Source: Mycobacterium sp. Aquia_213 (GTDB lineage: Bacteria; Actinomycetota; Actinomycetes; Mycobacteriales; Mycobacteriaceae). From it: 64,000 nucleotides of DNA. Position numbers and translations under genes: made by a program. Every line of letters starts with the position of its first letter. Within the stretch, counting starts at the first letter, position 1. The stretch covers positions 5,270,001 through 5,334,000 of the forward strand of contig NZ_CP113116.1 in assembly GCF_026625985.1 (NCBI RefSeq), written 5' to 3'. This document shows, piece after piece, positions 41,661-51,092 of this stretch. The notes beneath the pieces were generated by a model. That model was not told the DNA's origin and did not search any database. It worked only from the letters and a program-made list of their open reading frames with translations.

Positions 41661-42812
41661 CTATCCGGTCAGCAGGTCCGCGCAATCGCGGGCGATCGCA
41701 AGTTCCTCGTTGGTCGGGACCACTAGCACGGCGATCGGCGAATCGTCGGCCGAAATCAGCTGCGCGCCTTCGCTTCCGGACAGGTTACGGCCTTCGTCGA
41801 ACACGATACCCAGCTCCTGCAGCCCGGCCACCGCGTCACGACGCACCGCCGCATCGTGCTCGCCGATCCCCGCGGTGAAGCTGATCACATCGGTGTGCCC
41901 CAGCACAGCCAAATAAGCACCGATGTACTTACGCAAGCGGTGGATGAACACGTCGTACGCCAATTCCGCTGAGCTGTCGCCCGATTCGATCATCGCGTGC
42001 AGCCTGCGGAAGTCACGCTCACCTGCCAGACCCCAGACCCCCGACCGGTGATTCAGCATCGACTCGGTCGCCTCGACGTCCATCTTCGCGGTGCGCCACA
42101 GGTAGCTGATGACGCCGGGGTCGATGTCGCCGCTGCGGGTGCCCATCACCAGACCCTCCAACGGGGTCAGGCCCATCGACGTGTCGACCGGCCGGCCGCC
42201 GGCGATCGCCGAGGCCGAAGCGCCATTGCCCAAATGCAGCACGATTTGATTCAGGCCGTCCAGCGGCCTGCCCAAGAATGCGGCGGCCCGCTCGCTCACG
42301 TACCGGTGCGACGTGCCGTGAAATCCGTAGCGGCGTATCTGGTATCGCTCGGCCAGCTCCCGATCCATCGCGTACGTCGCGGCCGCGGCCGGCAGGTGAT
42401 GGAAAAACGCCGTATCGAACACGGCGACGTGCGCGACGTCCGGCAGTAGCTTGCGCGCTACCTTGATGCCCTGCACGGCGGGCGGATTGTGCAGCGGGGC
42501 TAGCTCCGACAGCTTCTCGAGTTCGGCGATCCGCTGGTCGTCGAGCAGCGTCGGGCGATAGAACTCCTTGCCCCCGTGCACGACTCGGTGTCCGACGCCC
42601 AAAAGCCCGCACGAATTCAGGTCGATTCCGTCCCCGGCCAGCTGCTGAAACGCCAGGCGCAGCGCCTCCTCATGATCGGCGGCGCGCCCTGACGGCTCGC
42701 CGATCTCCCCGATGACACCCCCCGCGCGGATAGCACCCGAATCCGGTTCGACCAGTTGGTATTTCAGCGACGAGGAACCCGAATTGATCACCAATACGAG
42801 TTGATCAGCCAT
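41661..42812 (-). CDS. ackA: Acetate kinase
   Basis: A 383-residue enzyme that interconverts acetyl phosphate and acetate with ATP. Motifs of the ASKHA fold are clear: VLVINSGSSSLKYQLVEP, VGHRVVHGG, VAVFDTAFFHHLP, RRYGFHGTSHRYVS and FTAGIGEHDAAVR. ATG 42812 lies eight bases inside the end of pta; the AckA N-terminus begins MADQLVLVINSGS. It is the last gene of fgd1-pta-ackA. The 3' end abuts the repeat element around the DUF559 gene. Confidence 0.95.
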   Translation of the reverse strand: MADQLVLVINSGSSSLKYQLVEPDSGAIRAGGVIGEIGEPSGRAADHEEALRLAFQQLAGDGIDLNSCGLLGVGHRVVHGGKEFYRPTLLDDQRIAELEKLSELAPLHNPPAVQGIKVARKLLPDVAHVAVFDTAFFHHLPAAAATYAMDRELAERYQIRRYGFHGTSHRYVSERAAAFLGRPLDGLNQIVLHLGNGASASAIAGGRPVDTSMGLTPLEGLVMGTRSGDIDPGVISYLWRTAKMDVEATESMLNHRSGVWGLAGERDFRRLHAMIESGDSSAELAYDVFIHRLRKYIGAYLAVLGHTDVISFTAGIGEHDAAVRRDAVAGLQELGIVFDEGRNLSGSEGAQLISADDSPIAVLVVPTNEELAIARDCADLLTG

Positions 42813-44880
42813 GTCCGACGCCCTGCGCCTGGATTGCGGTGATCGCAATGGTGTTGACGATGTCTTCCACCAGCGCACCGCGGGACAGGTCATTTACCGG
42901 CTTGCGCAAGCCCTGCAGCACCGGACCGATCGCGATTGCCCCGGCGCTGCGCTGCACCGCCTTGTAGGTGTTGTTGCCGGTGTTCAGGTCGGGGAAGATC
43001 AGCACGGTGGCGTGACCGGCCACCGCCGAGTCGCGCAGCTTGGTGGCGGCCACCGAAGGTTCTATCGCGGCGTCATACTGGATCGGCCCCTCGACCAACA
43101 GCCGCGGATCCCGGGCCCGTACCAATTCCGTTGCCTTCCTGACCTTGTCGACATCGACTCCGGTTCCGGAATCACCGGTGGAATAGGACAGCATCGCCAC
43201 CTTCGGCTCGATGCCGAACTGCGCGGCGGTGCGCGCCGAGCTGATCGCGATGTCGGCGAGCTGCTCGGGCGTGGGATCCGGGACGATCGCACAGTCGCCA
43301 TAGGCCAGCACCTGATCGGGCAAACACATCAGAAAAATGCTGGACACCGTCGAGACGTCCGGGACGGTCCTGATGATCTCGAACGCCGGGCGAACGGTGT
43401 GTGCCGTGGTGTGGGCCGCGCCGGACACCATGCCGTCGACCATGCCGCTGTGCACCAGCATGGTGCCGAAATACGAGACGTCGTGCATGATCTCGTGGGC
43501 CTGCTCGACGGTGATCCCCTTCGCCTTGCGCAATTCGACGTACTGCTGGGCGAACTGATTACAGAGTTCTTCGTTGTGCGGGTCGATGATCGTCGCGTCG
43601 TGCAGGTCGACACCGAGTTCTGCTGAACGCAATCGGATTTGGGCTTCGTCGCCCAGAATCGTCAGGTCGGCGACACAGCGCTTCAGCACCCGGCCCGCGG
43701 CCTTGAGGATGCGATCGTCGTTGCCTTCGGGCAGGACGATGTGCTTGCGATCCGCACGGGCCTGCTGGGTGAGCCGGTGGGTGAACATCTGCGGGGTCGT
43801 GATGGTCGGGATCGGAATAGCAAGCTGTGCAAGCAGATCCGTGATGTCGACGCGGCGTTCCATCAGCCCTACTGCGGTGTCGATCTTGCGCTGGGATGTC
43901 GCCGTGACTCGGCCCCGAGCCGACGCGGCCGCGCTGGCCGTATCATAGGTCCCCAAATCGTTCCCTATGATCGGCAGCCGCAGCCGCAATCCAGCAACCA
44001 GCGCCGCGATCGACGGATGCAGGTCGAAGCCGCCGTTGAGCACGATGCAGGACAGTGCCGGAAACCCCTCGGCCGCATGGGCGCTAGCGGCAGCCAATAC
44101 CACGTCGGAGCGGTCGCCGGGGGTGATAACCGCCATGCCGTCGCGCAGCCGCTCGAGCACATGGTCTGCGGTCATCCCGGCCACCAGCACTCCCATCACC
44201 TCGCGCTCGACCAGCTCGGTGTCACCGCTGAGCAGCGTCCCGTGGACGGCCTGCCGTAGTTCTGCCACCGTCGGCGCCGAGAGTAGCGGCTCGTCGGGCA
44301 GCACATAACTGGGTACGGTGAACCTGCCGAGGGCTTCTGCGACCACTCCCATTTCTGCCGGCTCGCATCGGCTGGCCACCACCGCCGCGGTGTGGGCGTG
44401 CTGGGCGGTCAGCTCGGCCAGACACACGTCGACAACACTGGCGACCTGGTCTGCGGTGCGGTCCTTGGCCCGCACCGCCAACAGCACCGGCGCACCGAGA
44501 TTGACCGCGATCCGGGCATTGACCGAGAGTTCGGCGGGCGTGGTGACATCGGTGTAGTCGCTGCCGACGATCACCACCGCATCGCACCCGTCCGCCATGG
44601 CGTGATAGGCCTCGACGATGCTGGCGATCGCGCCGTCGGGGTCGGCATGGATCTCCTGGTAGGTGGCGCCCACGCACTCCTCGTAGGACTGGCCCGCGGT
44701 GGTGCGGGTCAGCAGCAACTCCAGGATGTAGTCGCGATCCTCGCCGAGCCGGGTGATCGGCCGGAACACACCGACTTTGGCGACCGTCGCCGTCAGTCGG
44801 TTGAGCAGCCCCAGCGCGATCGTCGACTTGCCGGTCTCGGGCTCGGGCGCCGCGATGTAAATCGCGGAGGTATCAGCCAA
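42805..44880 (-). CDS. pta: Phosphate acetyltransferase
   Basis: A 691-residue long-form Pta: N-terminal P-loop/DRTGG regulatory part (AAPEPETGKSTIALGLLNRL; DRTGG-like middle region, about 1-350) and C-terminal catalytic phosphotransacetylase domain (about 365-690: RKHIVLPEGNDDRILKAAG, VAMLSYSTGDSGTG). It exchanges CoA for phosphate on acetyl groups. The start is TTG 44880, eight bases inside the fgd1 end, chosen from the conserved MADTSAIY beginning; a weak start is consistent with coupling to fgd1. Confidence 0.94.
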   Translation of the reverse strand: MADTSAIYIAAPEPETGKSTIALGLLNRLTATVAKVGVFRPITRLGEDRDYILELLLTRTTAGQSYEECVGATYQEIHADPDGAIASIVEAYHAMADGCDAVVIVGSDYTDVTTPAELSVNARIAVNLGAPVLLAVRAKDRTADQVASVVDVCLAELTAQHAHTAAVVASRCEPAEMGVVAEALGRFTVPSYVLPDEPLLSAPTVAELRQAVHGTLLSGDTELVEREVMGVLVAGMTADHVLERLRDGMAVITPGDRSDVVLAAASAHAAEGFPALSCIVLNGGFDLHPSIAALVAGLRLRLPIIGNDLGTYDTASAAASARGRVTATSQRKIDTAVGLMERRVDITDLLAQLAIPIPTITTPQMFTHRLTQQARADRKHIVLPEGNDDRILKAAGRVLKRCVADLTILGDEAQIRLRSAELGVDLHDATIIDPHNEELCNQFAQQYVELRKAKGITVEQAHEIMHDVSYFGTMLVHSGMVDGMVSGAAHTTAHTVRPAFEIIRTVPDVSTVSSIFLMCLPDQVLAYGDCAIVPDPTPEQLADIAISSARTAAQFGIEPKVAMLSYSTGDSGTGVDVDKVRKATELVRARDPRLLVEGPIQYDAAIEPSVAATKLRDSAVAGHATVLIFPDLNTGNNTYKAVQRSAGAIAIGPVLQGLRKPVNDLSRGALVEDIVNTIAITAIQAQGVGHG

Positions 44881-45883
44881 GTCGTCGCAGCCTGGGCGCC
44901 AGGTCCTTTTCGAACAGCTCCAGGAACCGGCGCTGGTCGTGACCGGGCGCGTGGAACACCAAGTGGTTGAGGCCCCACTGCACGTACTGACCGACCTTTT
45001 CGACGGCCTCGTCGGGATCCGACGCCACGATCCAGCGCTTGGTGATCTGCTCGATCGGCAGCGCGTCGGCGGCCTTCTCCATCTCGATCGGGTCGTCGAT
45101 GCTGTGCTTCTGCTCGGCGCTCAGCGACAGCGGCGCCCAGAACCGGGTGTTCTCCCGGGCCAGTTCGGGGTCGGTGTCGTAGGAGATCTTGATCTCGATC
45201 ATCCGGTCGATGTCTTGCGCGTTCTTGCCCGCTGCTTCGGCGCCCTCGCGCATTGCCGGGATCAGCTTGTCCTTGTAGAGCTCTTCGCCCTTGCCGGAGG
45301 TGCAGATGAACCCGTCGCCGGCGCGCCCGGCGTACTTGGCCACCTGCGGCCCGCCCGCGGCGATGTAGATCGGGATACCGCCTTCGGGGACGTCGTAGAT
45401 CGAGGCGCCCTTGGTCTTGTAGTACTCGCCCTCGAAGTCGACGCGGTCGCCGAGCCAGAGCTCGCGCATTAGTTTCACCGACTCGCGCAGCCGCGCGTAG
45501 CGCTCCTTGAACTCCGGCCACTCGCCCTGGTATCCGGTGGCGATCTCGTTCAGCGCCTCGCCGGTGCCGACGCCGAGGAAGATGCGGTTCGGGTACAGGC
45601 AGCCCATCGTGGCGAAGGCCTGGGCGATGACGGCGGGGTTGTACCGGAAGGTCGGGGTGAGCACCGACGTGCCCAGGACGAGCCGCTCGGTGCGCTCGCC
45701 GACCGCGGTCATCCAGGCCAGCGAGAACGGCGCGTGTCCGCCCTTGTGCCGCCACGGCTGGAAGTGGTCACTGACGGTGGCGCTGTCCATACCGTGTGCT
45801 TCGGCGGCAACAGCCAGTTCGACGAGCTCGCGCGGTGCGAATTGTTCAGCAGACGCTTTGTATCCAAGTTTCAGTTCAGCCAC
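44873..45883 (-). CDS. fgd1: F420-dependent glucose-6-phosphate dehydrogenase
   Basis: A 336-residue luciferase-like TIM barrel that reduces coenzyme F420 with glucose 6-phosphate, supplying F420H2 to the cell. Active-site residues known from the M. tuberculosis enzyme are all present: Asp39 and His40 in VSDHFQPW, Trp44 and Glu109 in GVGTGEALNE. Length is identical to Rv0407. It is first in the operon with pta and ackA and is divergent from the metallo-hydrolase gene with 29 bases between start codons. Confidence 0.96.
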   Translation of the reverse strand: MAELKLGYKASAEQFAPRELVELAVAAEAHGMDSATVSDHFQPWRHKGGHAPFSLAWMTAVGERTERLVLGTSVLTPTFRYNPAVIAQAFATMGCLYPNRIFLGVGTGEALNEIATGYQGEWPEFKERYARLRESVKLMRELWLGDRVDFEGEYYKTKGASIYDVPEGGIPIYIAAGGPQVAKYAGRAGDGFICTSGKGEELYKDKLIPAMREGAEAAGKNAQDIDRMIEIKISYDTDPELARENTRFWAPLSLSAEQKHSIDDPIEMEKAADALPIEQITKRWIVASDPDEAVEKVGQYVQWGLNHLVFHAPGHDQRRFLELFEKDLAPRLRRLG

Positions 45884-45912
45884 CCGTTCTTTCTACTCCT
45901 AGACTCGCGGGC

Positions 45913-46665
45913 ATGGCACCAGCGCCAACACTTGTTCAAGTCACCGACACCGTGCACCTCGCCCAGGGTGAGGCCGTCAACTGGACGCTGGTCACCGACG
46001 ACACCGGCGTGCTGCTGATCGACGCCGGCTATCCGGGCGACCGGGAAGCCGTGCTGGCGTCGCTGAAAGCGCTCGGCTACGGCGTCGGCGACGTGCGCGC
46101 GATCCTGCTGACGCATGCCCACATCGACCATCTGGGCTCGGCGATCTGGTTCGCCGGCGAGCACGGCACTCCCGTCTACTGCCACGCCGACGAAGTCGGC
46201 CACGCCAAGCGCGAGTACCTGGAACAGGTCTCGGTCATCGATCTCGCGCTGCGCATCTGGCGGCCCACCTGGGCGGTGTGGACCGCCCACGTGGTGCGCA
46301 GCGGCGGCCTGATCCGCGATGGGATTCCGAGCACCCAGCCGCTGACGCCCGACATCGCCGCGGGGCTGCCGGGCCACCCGATGCCCGTCTTCAGCCCCGG
46401 CCACACAGGAGGCCACTGCTCGTACCTGGTCGACGGTGTGCTGGCCAGCGGCGACGCGCTGATCACCGGGCACCCATTGATCCGTCACGACGGGCCGCAA
46501 CTGCTGCCGGCGATCTTCAGCTACAGCCAGGAGAACTGCATCCGAACCCTTTCGGCGCTGGCCCTGTTGGAGACCGAGGTCCTGGCGCCCGGTCACGGCC
46601 CGCTGTGGCGCGGCCCGATCCGCGAAGCGACCAATGCCGCGCTGGAAAAAGCCGGCGCACTGTGA
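45913..46665 (+). CDS. Metallo-beta-lactamase-fold hydrolase (Rv0406c type)
   Basis: A 250-residue enzyme. The metal motif THAHIDHLG follows the usual HxHxDH pattern, with further ligands in FSPGHTGGH, the bridging Asp in LASGDALITG and the late His in APGHGPLW. These residues fit a glyoxalase II-like or lactonase-like thiolesterase with two zinc ions. ATG 45913 avoids overlap with fgd1. It is coupled to the YnfA-type gene by a four-base overlap (GTGA). Substrate unknown. Confidence 0.88.
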   Translation: MAPAPTLVQVTDTVHLAQGEAVNWTLVTDDTGVLLIDAGYPGDREAVLASLKALGYGVGDVRAILLTHAHIDHLGSAIWFAGEHGTPVYCHADEVGHAKREYLEQVSVIDLALRIWRPTWAVWTAHVVRSGGLIRDGIPSTQPLTPDIAAGLPGHPMPVFSPGHTGGHCSYLVDGVLASGDALITGHPLIRHDGPQLLPAIFSYSQENCIRTLSALALLETEVLAPGHGPLWRGPIREATNAALEKAGAL

Positions 46666-47009
46666 CGGTTGCCAAGTCGATCGCGTTGTTTGTGCTGGCG
46701 GCGCTGTTCGAGATCGGCGGCGCCTGGTTGGTATGGCAGGGGGTGCGCGAACACCGCGGCTGGATGTGGGTGGGCTGGGGCGTCCTCGCGCTGGGCGCCT
46801 ACGGCTTTGTCGCCACCTTGCAGCCCTCGCTTAGTTCCGGGGCCCACTTCGGTCGCATCCTGGCCGCGTATGGCGGCATCTTCGTGGCCGGTTCGCTGTT
46901 GTGGGGCATGGGTTTTGACGGGTTTCGCCCCGATCGCTGGGACGTCACCGGCGCGTTGATCTGCCTGCTGGGCGTGGCCGTCATCATGTATGCGCCGCGA
47001 ACTCACTGA
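46662..47009 (+). CDS. YnfA/UPF0060 family small membrane protein
   Basis: A 115-residue protein with four hydrophobic helices and the family marks ALFEIGGAWLVWQGVREHRG, GAYGFVATLQP and a conserved GGIFVAGSLLWGMGFDGFRPDRWD. YnfA proteins are small-multidrug-resistance-like exporters. It starts with GTG 46662 inside the stop of the hydrolase gene. Its end overlaps the convergent monooxygenase gene by 26 bases. Confidence 0.88.
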   Translation: MTVAKSIALFVLAALFEIGGAWLVWQGVREHRGWMWVGWGVLALGAYGFVATLQPSLSSGAHFGRILAAYGGIFVAGSLLWGMGFDGFRPDRWDVTGALICLLGVAVIMYAPRTH

Positions 47010-48339
47010 GCCCCAAATGATCTCGCAGCGTCTCGCCGACGTACTCGCTGCGATACGCGCCACGCTCCTGCAGTAGCGGCACCACCCGGTCGACGAACTC
47101 GTCGAGACCGTGCGGCGTCAGATGCGGCACCAGGATGAACCCGTCGCAGGCGTCGGCCTGGATGTATTCGTCGATCTCGTCGGCGATCCGGGCGGCGGTG
47201 CCGACGAATTGCTCCCGGGTGGTGACGGCGATGATCAGCTCACGAATCGACAGTTTCTCGGCTGCGGCGCGTTCGCGCCATCGGCCCGCAACCGCGACCG
47301 GGTCGACGTGGCGGACCCGGCCCTGGGTGATGTCGCTGTCGGCGACCGGATCGAATTCGGGCAACGGGCCGTCCGGGTCGAAGTCGGAGAGCGCACGTCC
47401 CCACACCTGCTCCAGCATCGCGATCGCCGTGGCGCCGCTGACCTGCTGATAGCGAATGTGGCGTGCCTTGTCCTGCGCCTCGGCATCGGTGTCGCCGAGA
47501 ACAAAGGTCGCGGCCGGAAAGACCTTGAGCTGATTGGGATCTCGACCCGACGACACGGCCCGGCCCTTGACGTCGGCGTAGTAGCGCTGACCGTCCTCCA
47601 ACGAGCCGTGCAGGGTGAACAACGCGTCGGCGTACCGAGCACCGAACGCCCGGCCCTCGTCGGAGTCGCCGGCCTGTAGCAGGATCGGATGGCCTTGCGG
47701 CCCCACCGGCAGCGTCGCGAACCCCCGAACGTTGAAGTCGGGGCCCTGGTGCTCGACGCTGCGGATCCGCTCGGGATCGACGTACGTGCCGTTTTCGGTA
47801 TCGGCCAGCACGGCACCGTCTTCCCAGCTGTCCCAGAATTGGCGTGCCGTGCGGAGGAACTCCTCGGCCCGCCGGTACCGGTCGGCAGGCTTCAGGAAGC
47901 CGCCGCGCCGGAAGTTTTCGCCGGTGAAGGCGTCCGACGAGGTGACGATGTTCCAGCCGGCGCGGCCGTCGGACAGGTGGTCGAGGGTGGCGAATTGCCT
48001 TGCCACCTCAAATGGTTCGTTGAAGGTGGTGTTGATCGTCCCGGTCAGCCCGATCCGGTCGGTGACACCCGCAAGGGCCGCCAGCACGGTGAAGGTGTCC
48101 GGCCGTCCGACGACGTCGAGATCGTAGATCCGCCCGCGATGCTCACGCAGCCGCAGCCCTTCGGCCAGGAAGAAGAAGTCGAACAGGCCACGCTCGGCGG
48201 TGCGGGCGAGATGCACGAACGAGTCGAATTCGATCTGGCTGCCCGCGGTGGGATCCATCCACACCGTGGTGTTGTTGACACCCGGGAAGTGGGCGGCCAA
48301 GTGAATCGGCTTGCGGTGCTTGCCGTCTCGAAAACTCAC
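46984..48339 (-). CDS. FMN-dependent monooxygenase, NtaA/SnaA/DszA type
   Basis: A 451-residue luciferase-like enzyme of the large NtaA/SnaA/DszA/SoxA group: KPIHLAAHFPGVNNTTVWMD, GRIYDLDVVGRPDTFTVLAA, LDHLSDGRAGWNIVTSSD and AENFRRGGFL-type segments. Members oxidise organosulfur compounds, chelators or long-chain sulfones with FMNH2 from a separate reductase. It starts with GTG 48339 overlapping the upstream gene stop (GTGA). It is the last of six leftward genes; no reductase is in the window near it. Confidence 0.88.
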   Translation of the reverse strand: MSFRDGKHRKPIHLAAHFPGVNNTTVWMDPTAGSQIEFDSFVHLARTAERGLFDFFFLAEGLRLREHRGRIYDLDVVGRPDTFTVLAALAGVTDRIGLTGTINTTFNEPFEVARQFATLDHLSDGRAGWNIVTSSDAFTGENFRRGGFLKPADRYRRAEEFLRTARQFWDSWEDGAVLADTENGTYVDPERIRSVEHQGPDFNVRGFATLPVGPQGHPILLQAGDSDEGRAFGARYADALFTLHGSLEDGQRYYADVKGRAVSSGRDPNQLKVFPAATFVLGDTDAEAQDKARHIRYQQVSGATAIAMLEQVWGRALSDFDPDGPLPEFDPVADSDITQGRVRHVDPVAVAGRWRERAAAEKLSIRELIIAVTTREQFVGTAARIADEIDEYIQADACDGFILVPHLTPHGLDEFVDRVVPLLQERGAYRSEYVGETLRDHLGLSEFAAHT

Positions 48340-49454
48340 GACGTCAATCCCCAGCGTTTGGCGATCAGCTCGTGAGATCGCAGCCGGTCGGACTGCTGGT
48401 GAGTCACCGAGGTGATCACCAGTTCGTCGGCCCGGGTAACCCGCTGCAGCGCGTGTAGCCGCTCGGCCACTTCGTCGGCATTCCCGACGAATTGCGTTGT
48501 GATCCTGTCCTTTACCACAGACAGCTGCTCCTCGGTCAGCGGTGGGCAGCTGTCGGGTTCCGGGTAGGGCATGGCACCCACACCGGTTCGGATCGAGTAC
48601 ACCCAATGGCCGTAACCGGCAGCCAACCGCTGCGCGGTGGCGCTGTCGTCGGCGACCACGATATCGGCCGACACGACCACGTAGGGCTTCGGCAACGCCG
48701 CCGACGGCACGAATGTGTCGCGATAGGCCTCGATGGCCTCCAGCGCGGTGGCCGGGGTGATGTGATAGCTCGCGACGAACGGCAACCCCAGCGCCCCGGC
48801 CACCCGTGCGCTTTGTCCCCGGGTGCTGCCGAAGACCCACGGCCGCAAGCCGCTTCGTTCGCCGGGCACCGCATGCACGTCGAACTTGCCGACGTGGTAG
48901 GTGCCGTCGAGCAGGGCGAGGATGTCGTCAACCTGCTCGGCGAAGTCCGGCGATACGGCCTCCGGTTGCTGCAGGAGCCCCATCGTGGCTTGGAGCTGTT
49001 CCAGATCGAGCAACCCACGCAGGTCGAAGGGGGTCGGAACGACGACGCCGTCCACCTCGTGCCACACCCGCGGCGGCCGGGGCTCCTTCGGCTGCTTCGG
49101 CTTGTGCTCCTCGGAGCGGCGCTGCCCGGACCGACCGATACCGAGATCGATGCGTCCGGGGTAGAAGGCTTCCAGCATGCCGAAGCTCTCGACGACCGCG
49201 ATGGCGGTGGTATAGCCCAGCTGCACCGCCGCGGCCCCAACCCGAATCCTGTTGGTAGCCGCCGCGATTTGTCCGATCAACACGGCCGGTGCGGCACTGG
49301 CGACCGCGACGAAGTGGTGTTCGGCTACCCAGTAGCGGCGAAATCCCCAGTCTTCGGCACGTTGGGCCAGTTCGATGGTGTTGCGCAGCGCGGTCGCGGG
49401 GTCGCCTCCGGCGCTGATCGGCGCGAGGTCCAGGACGGAGAGCGGAACGTTCAT
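48336..49454 (-). CDS. LLM-class flavin monooxygenase, MsnO8/LuxA-like
   Basis: A 372-residue luciferase-like protein with the short-family start MNVPLSVLDLAPISAGGDPA, then WVAEHHFVAVASAAPAVLIG, RIRVGAAAVQLGYTTAIAVV and PGRIDLGIGRS, where a nucleotide-binding loop is expected. It carries a Lys/Pro/Arg-rich insertion (EEHKPKQPKEPRPPR). It overlaps both neighbours by four bases and is the middle member of three consecutive flavin monooxygenases. Confidence 0.87.
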   Translation of the reverse strand: MNVPLSVLDLAPISAGGDPATALRNTIELAQRAEDWGFRRYWVAEHHFVAVASAAPAVLIGQIAAATNRIRVGAAAVQLGYTTAIAVVESFGMLEAFYPGRIDLGIGRSGQRRSEEHKPKQPKEPRPPRVWHEVDGVVVPTPFDLRGLLDLEQLQATMGLLQQPEAVSPDFAEQVDDILALLDGTYHVGKFDVHAVPGERSGLRPWVFGSTRGQSARVAGALGLPFVASYHITPATALEAIEAYRDTFVPSAALPKPYVVVSADIVVADDSATAQRLAAGYGHWVYSIRTGVGAMPYPEPDSCPPLTEEQLSVVKDRITTQFVGNADEVAERLHALQRVTRADELVITSVTHQQSDRLRSHELIAKRWGLTS

Positions 49455-50548
49455 TGCCCGACCGCCGCGTATCGGTTGGGCGCGACCGGCAGGCCGAGTC
49501 GGGCCCGCAGCGTTTCGCCGTCCCGATAGGTGGTGCGGAAGCGGCCAGCCCGCTGCAACAGCGCAACCACCTCGTCCACGATCACCGGCAGATCGGTGGC
49601 GTTGACGGCGGGTCGCAATCGCGCGCCGTCGACGCCGAGGCGCTGCCACTCCAGCAGCAGGTCCACCAATTCCGCTGGCCTGCCGGTGAAGTTCAGCGCA
49701 TCGGAGCGAGGGTCGCCCCCGCCCCCGAACGACACCACCACGTCGGCATAGACCTTCAGCCGCGCGCCGCCGGCGGCAGCCACCTCGTCCAGGATGCCGC
49801 GCAGCGAGGCCTCGTCAGAAGGCGTGATGAACACGAGATCTGCACTGGCAGCGGCAAATTCGTATACCGGCCCTTGGTGGGCCAGCACCGCGACGACCGG
49901 CTGGCCCTGCGGCGGCCGGGGCGTGATCGACGGCCCCTTGACCGCGAAGAACTTTCCGCTGAAGTCGATGTAGTGCAGCTTGCCGATGTCGACGTAGCGG
50001 CCGGTCGTCGCGTCGCGGATGATCGCGTCGTCCTCCCAGCTGTCCCAGAGCCGGCGCACCACGTCGACGTAATCGGTGGCCTCCTCGAACAGGCCGTCCA
50101 GGGCTGCGTCGCGGCGGCCGAACAACGCCGCCTCGTGCGCGGTCGAACTGACGCGGGGCTGCCAGCCCGCCCGGCCATGCGAGACATAGTCAAGCGTGGC
50201 AATGGATTTGGAGATGTGGAACGGCTCGGTATGCGTCACCGTGGCCACCGGAATCAGCCCGATGTGCCGCGTCGCGGGTGCGATGCGCGCCGCCACCAGG
50301 GCGGCGTCACCACGACCGGCCAGCCGTCGCGGATCGATTCGCTCGCGCCGCCCGGGCTGCGGCATCAAGGTGTCGTCGATCGTCAGGAAGTCCAGTAGCC
50401 CGCGTTCTGCGGTGGCCGCGAGCTCAGCCCAGTAACTTCCGCTCAGCGGCGAAGGCGTCTCGGGGTCGGCCGCCAAGGTGGCCCGCCACGCCTGTGGGTC
50501 CCAGCCGTATCCGTCCAGCGCGACGGCGAGATGGAACGCGCCGCTCAT
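49451..50548 (-). CDS. LLM-class flavin monooxygenase, NtaA-like
   Basis: A 365-residue luciferase-like enzyme. Typical segments are AVALDGYGWDPQAW, LDFLTIDDTLMPQPG, IGLIPVATVTHTEPFHISKS and VSHGRAGWQPRVSSTAHEAA. It is distinct in sequence from the other two of the row, so these are not recent duplicates. ATG 50548 overlaps the GNAT stop (ATGA) and its end overlaps the next gene. Confidence 0.87.
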   Translation of the reverse strand: MSGAFHLAVALDGYGWDPQAWRATLAADPETPSPLSGSYWAELAATAERGLLDFLTIDDTLMPQPGRRERIDPRRLAGRGDAALVAARIAPATRHIGLIPVATVTHTEPFHISKSIATLDYVSHGRAGWQPRVSSTAHEAALFGRRDAALDGLFEEATDYVDVVRRLWDSWEDDAIIRDATTGRYVDIGKLHYIDFSGKFFAVKGPSITPRPPQGQPVVAVLAHQGPVYEFAAASADLVFITPSDEASLRGILDEVAAAGGARLKVYADVVVSFGGGGDPRSDALNFTGRPAELVDLLLEWQRLGVDGARLRPAVNATDLPVIVDEVVALLQRAGRFRTTYRDGETLRARLGLPVAPNRYAAVGQ

Positions 50549-51030
50549 GTGAGCCACTTCTCGAACGCGATCGGGAAGACCGGGCCTTCGGACGGCAGCG
50601 GCTCGGTCAACCGGCTGTATCCGGTGGCCTGATACAGCTCCTCGGCTTCGGGCTGGCGGTGACCGGTCATCAGATACACCTTGCGGTAGCCGCGCGCCGC
50701 GATCTCGGCTTCCAGCTCGGCCAGCAGCGCCATCGCGTATCCGCGGCGGCGGTGCGCGCTGTCGGTCCAGATTCTCTTGAGCTCGGCCGTCTGCGCGTCG
50801 AACCGGCGAAATCCGCCGCCGGTCACCGGGCGGCCGTCCAGTAGACCGATCAACATGCCCCCGTCTGGCGGCGCGAACTCGTCGGAGGGGTTGTCCTTGA
50901 GCCACGCCAGCACCGTTGGCGCTGTGCTGTCGTAGCGCTGCGCGTACTCCACGGCCAGCTCGGCCAGCAGCGGCTGCGCCACCGCGTCGTCCAACGCGGC
51001 AGGTACGAACCGGAGCTGGGTCTTCGACAT
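50545..51030 (-). CDS. GNAT acetyltransferase in the monooxygenase operon
   Basis: A 161-residue GCN5-type acetyltransferase. The acetyl-CoA loop RIWTDSAHRRRGYAMALL contains the R/Q-x-x-G-x-A pattern, followed by KVYLMTGHRQPEAEELYQAT and the final GYSRL. ATG 51030 is preceded by GGAGGTGAGGTG, a strong ribosome site. It overlaps the first monooxygenase gene. The acetylated substrate could be an amine generated or detoxified by the operon; that is inference. Confidence 0.88.
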   Translation of the reverse strand: MSKTQLRFVPAALDDAVAQPLLAELAVEYAQRYDSTAPTVLAWLKDNPSDEFAPPDGGMLIGLLDGRPVTGGGFRRFDAQTAELKRIWTDSAHRRRGYAMALLAELEAEIAARGYRKVYLMTGHRQPEAEELYQATGYSRLTEPLPSEGPVFPIAFEKWLT

Positions 51031-51092
51031 CACCTCACCTCCAACGCCTATCAGGCGGATGCATTCCGGCCGGGTCGTGCCCCGGGCCCGCC

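Noticed and set aside
48340..48840. N-terminal extension of the SnaA/DszA-type monooxygenase
   Set aside because: Residues before GTG 48339 are a shadow of the neighbouring LLM gene; the family start RKPIHLAAHFPG lies just after 48339.
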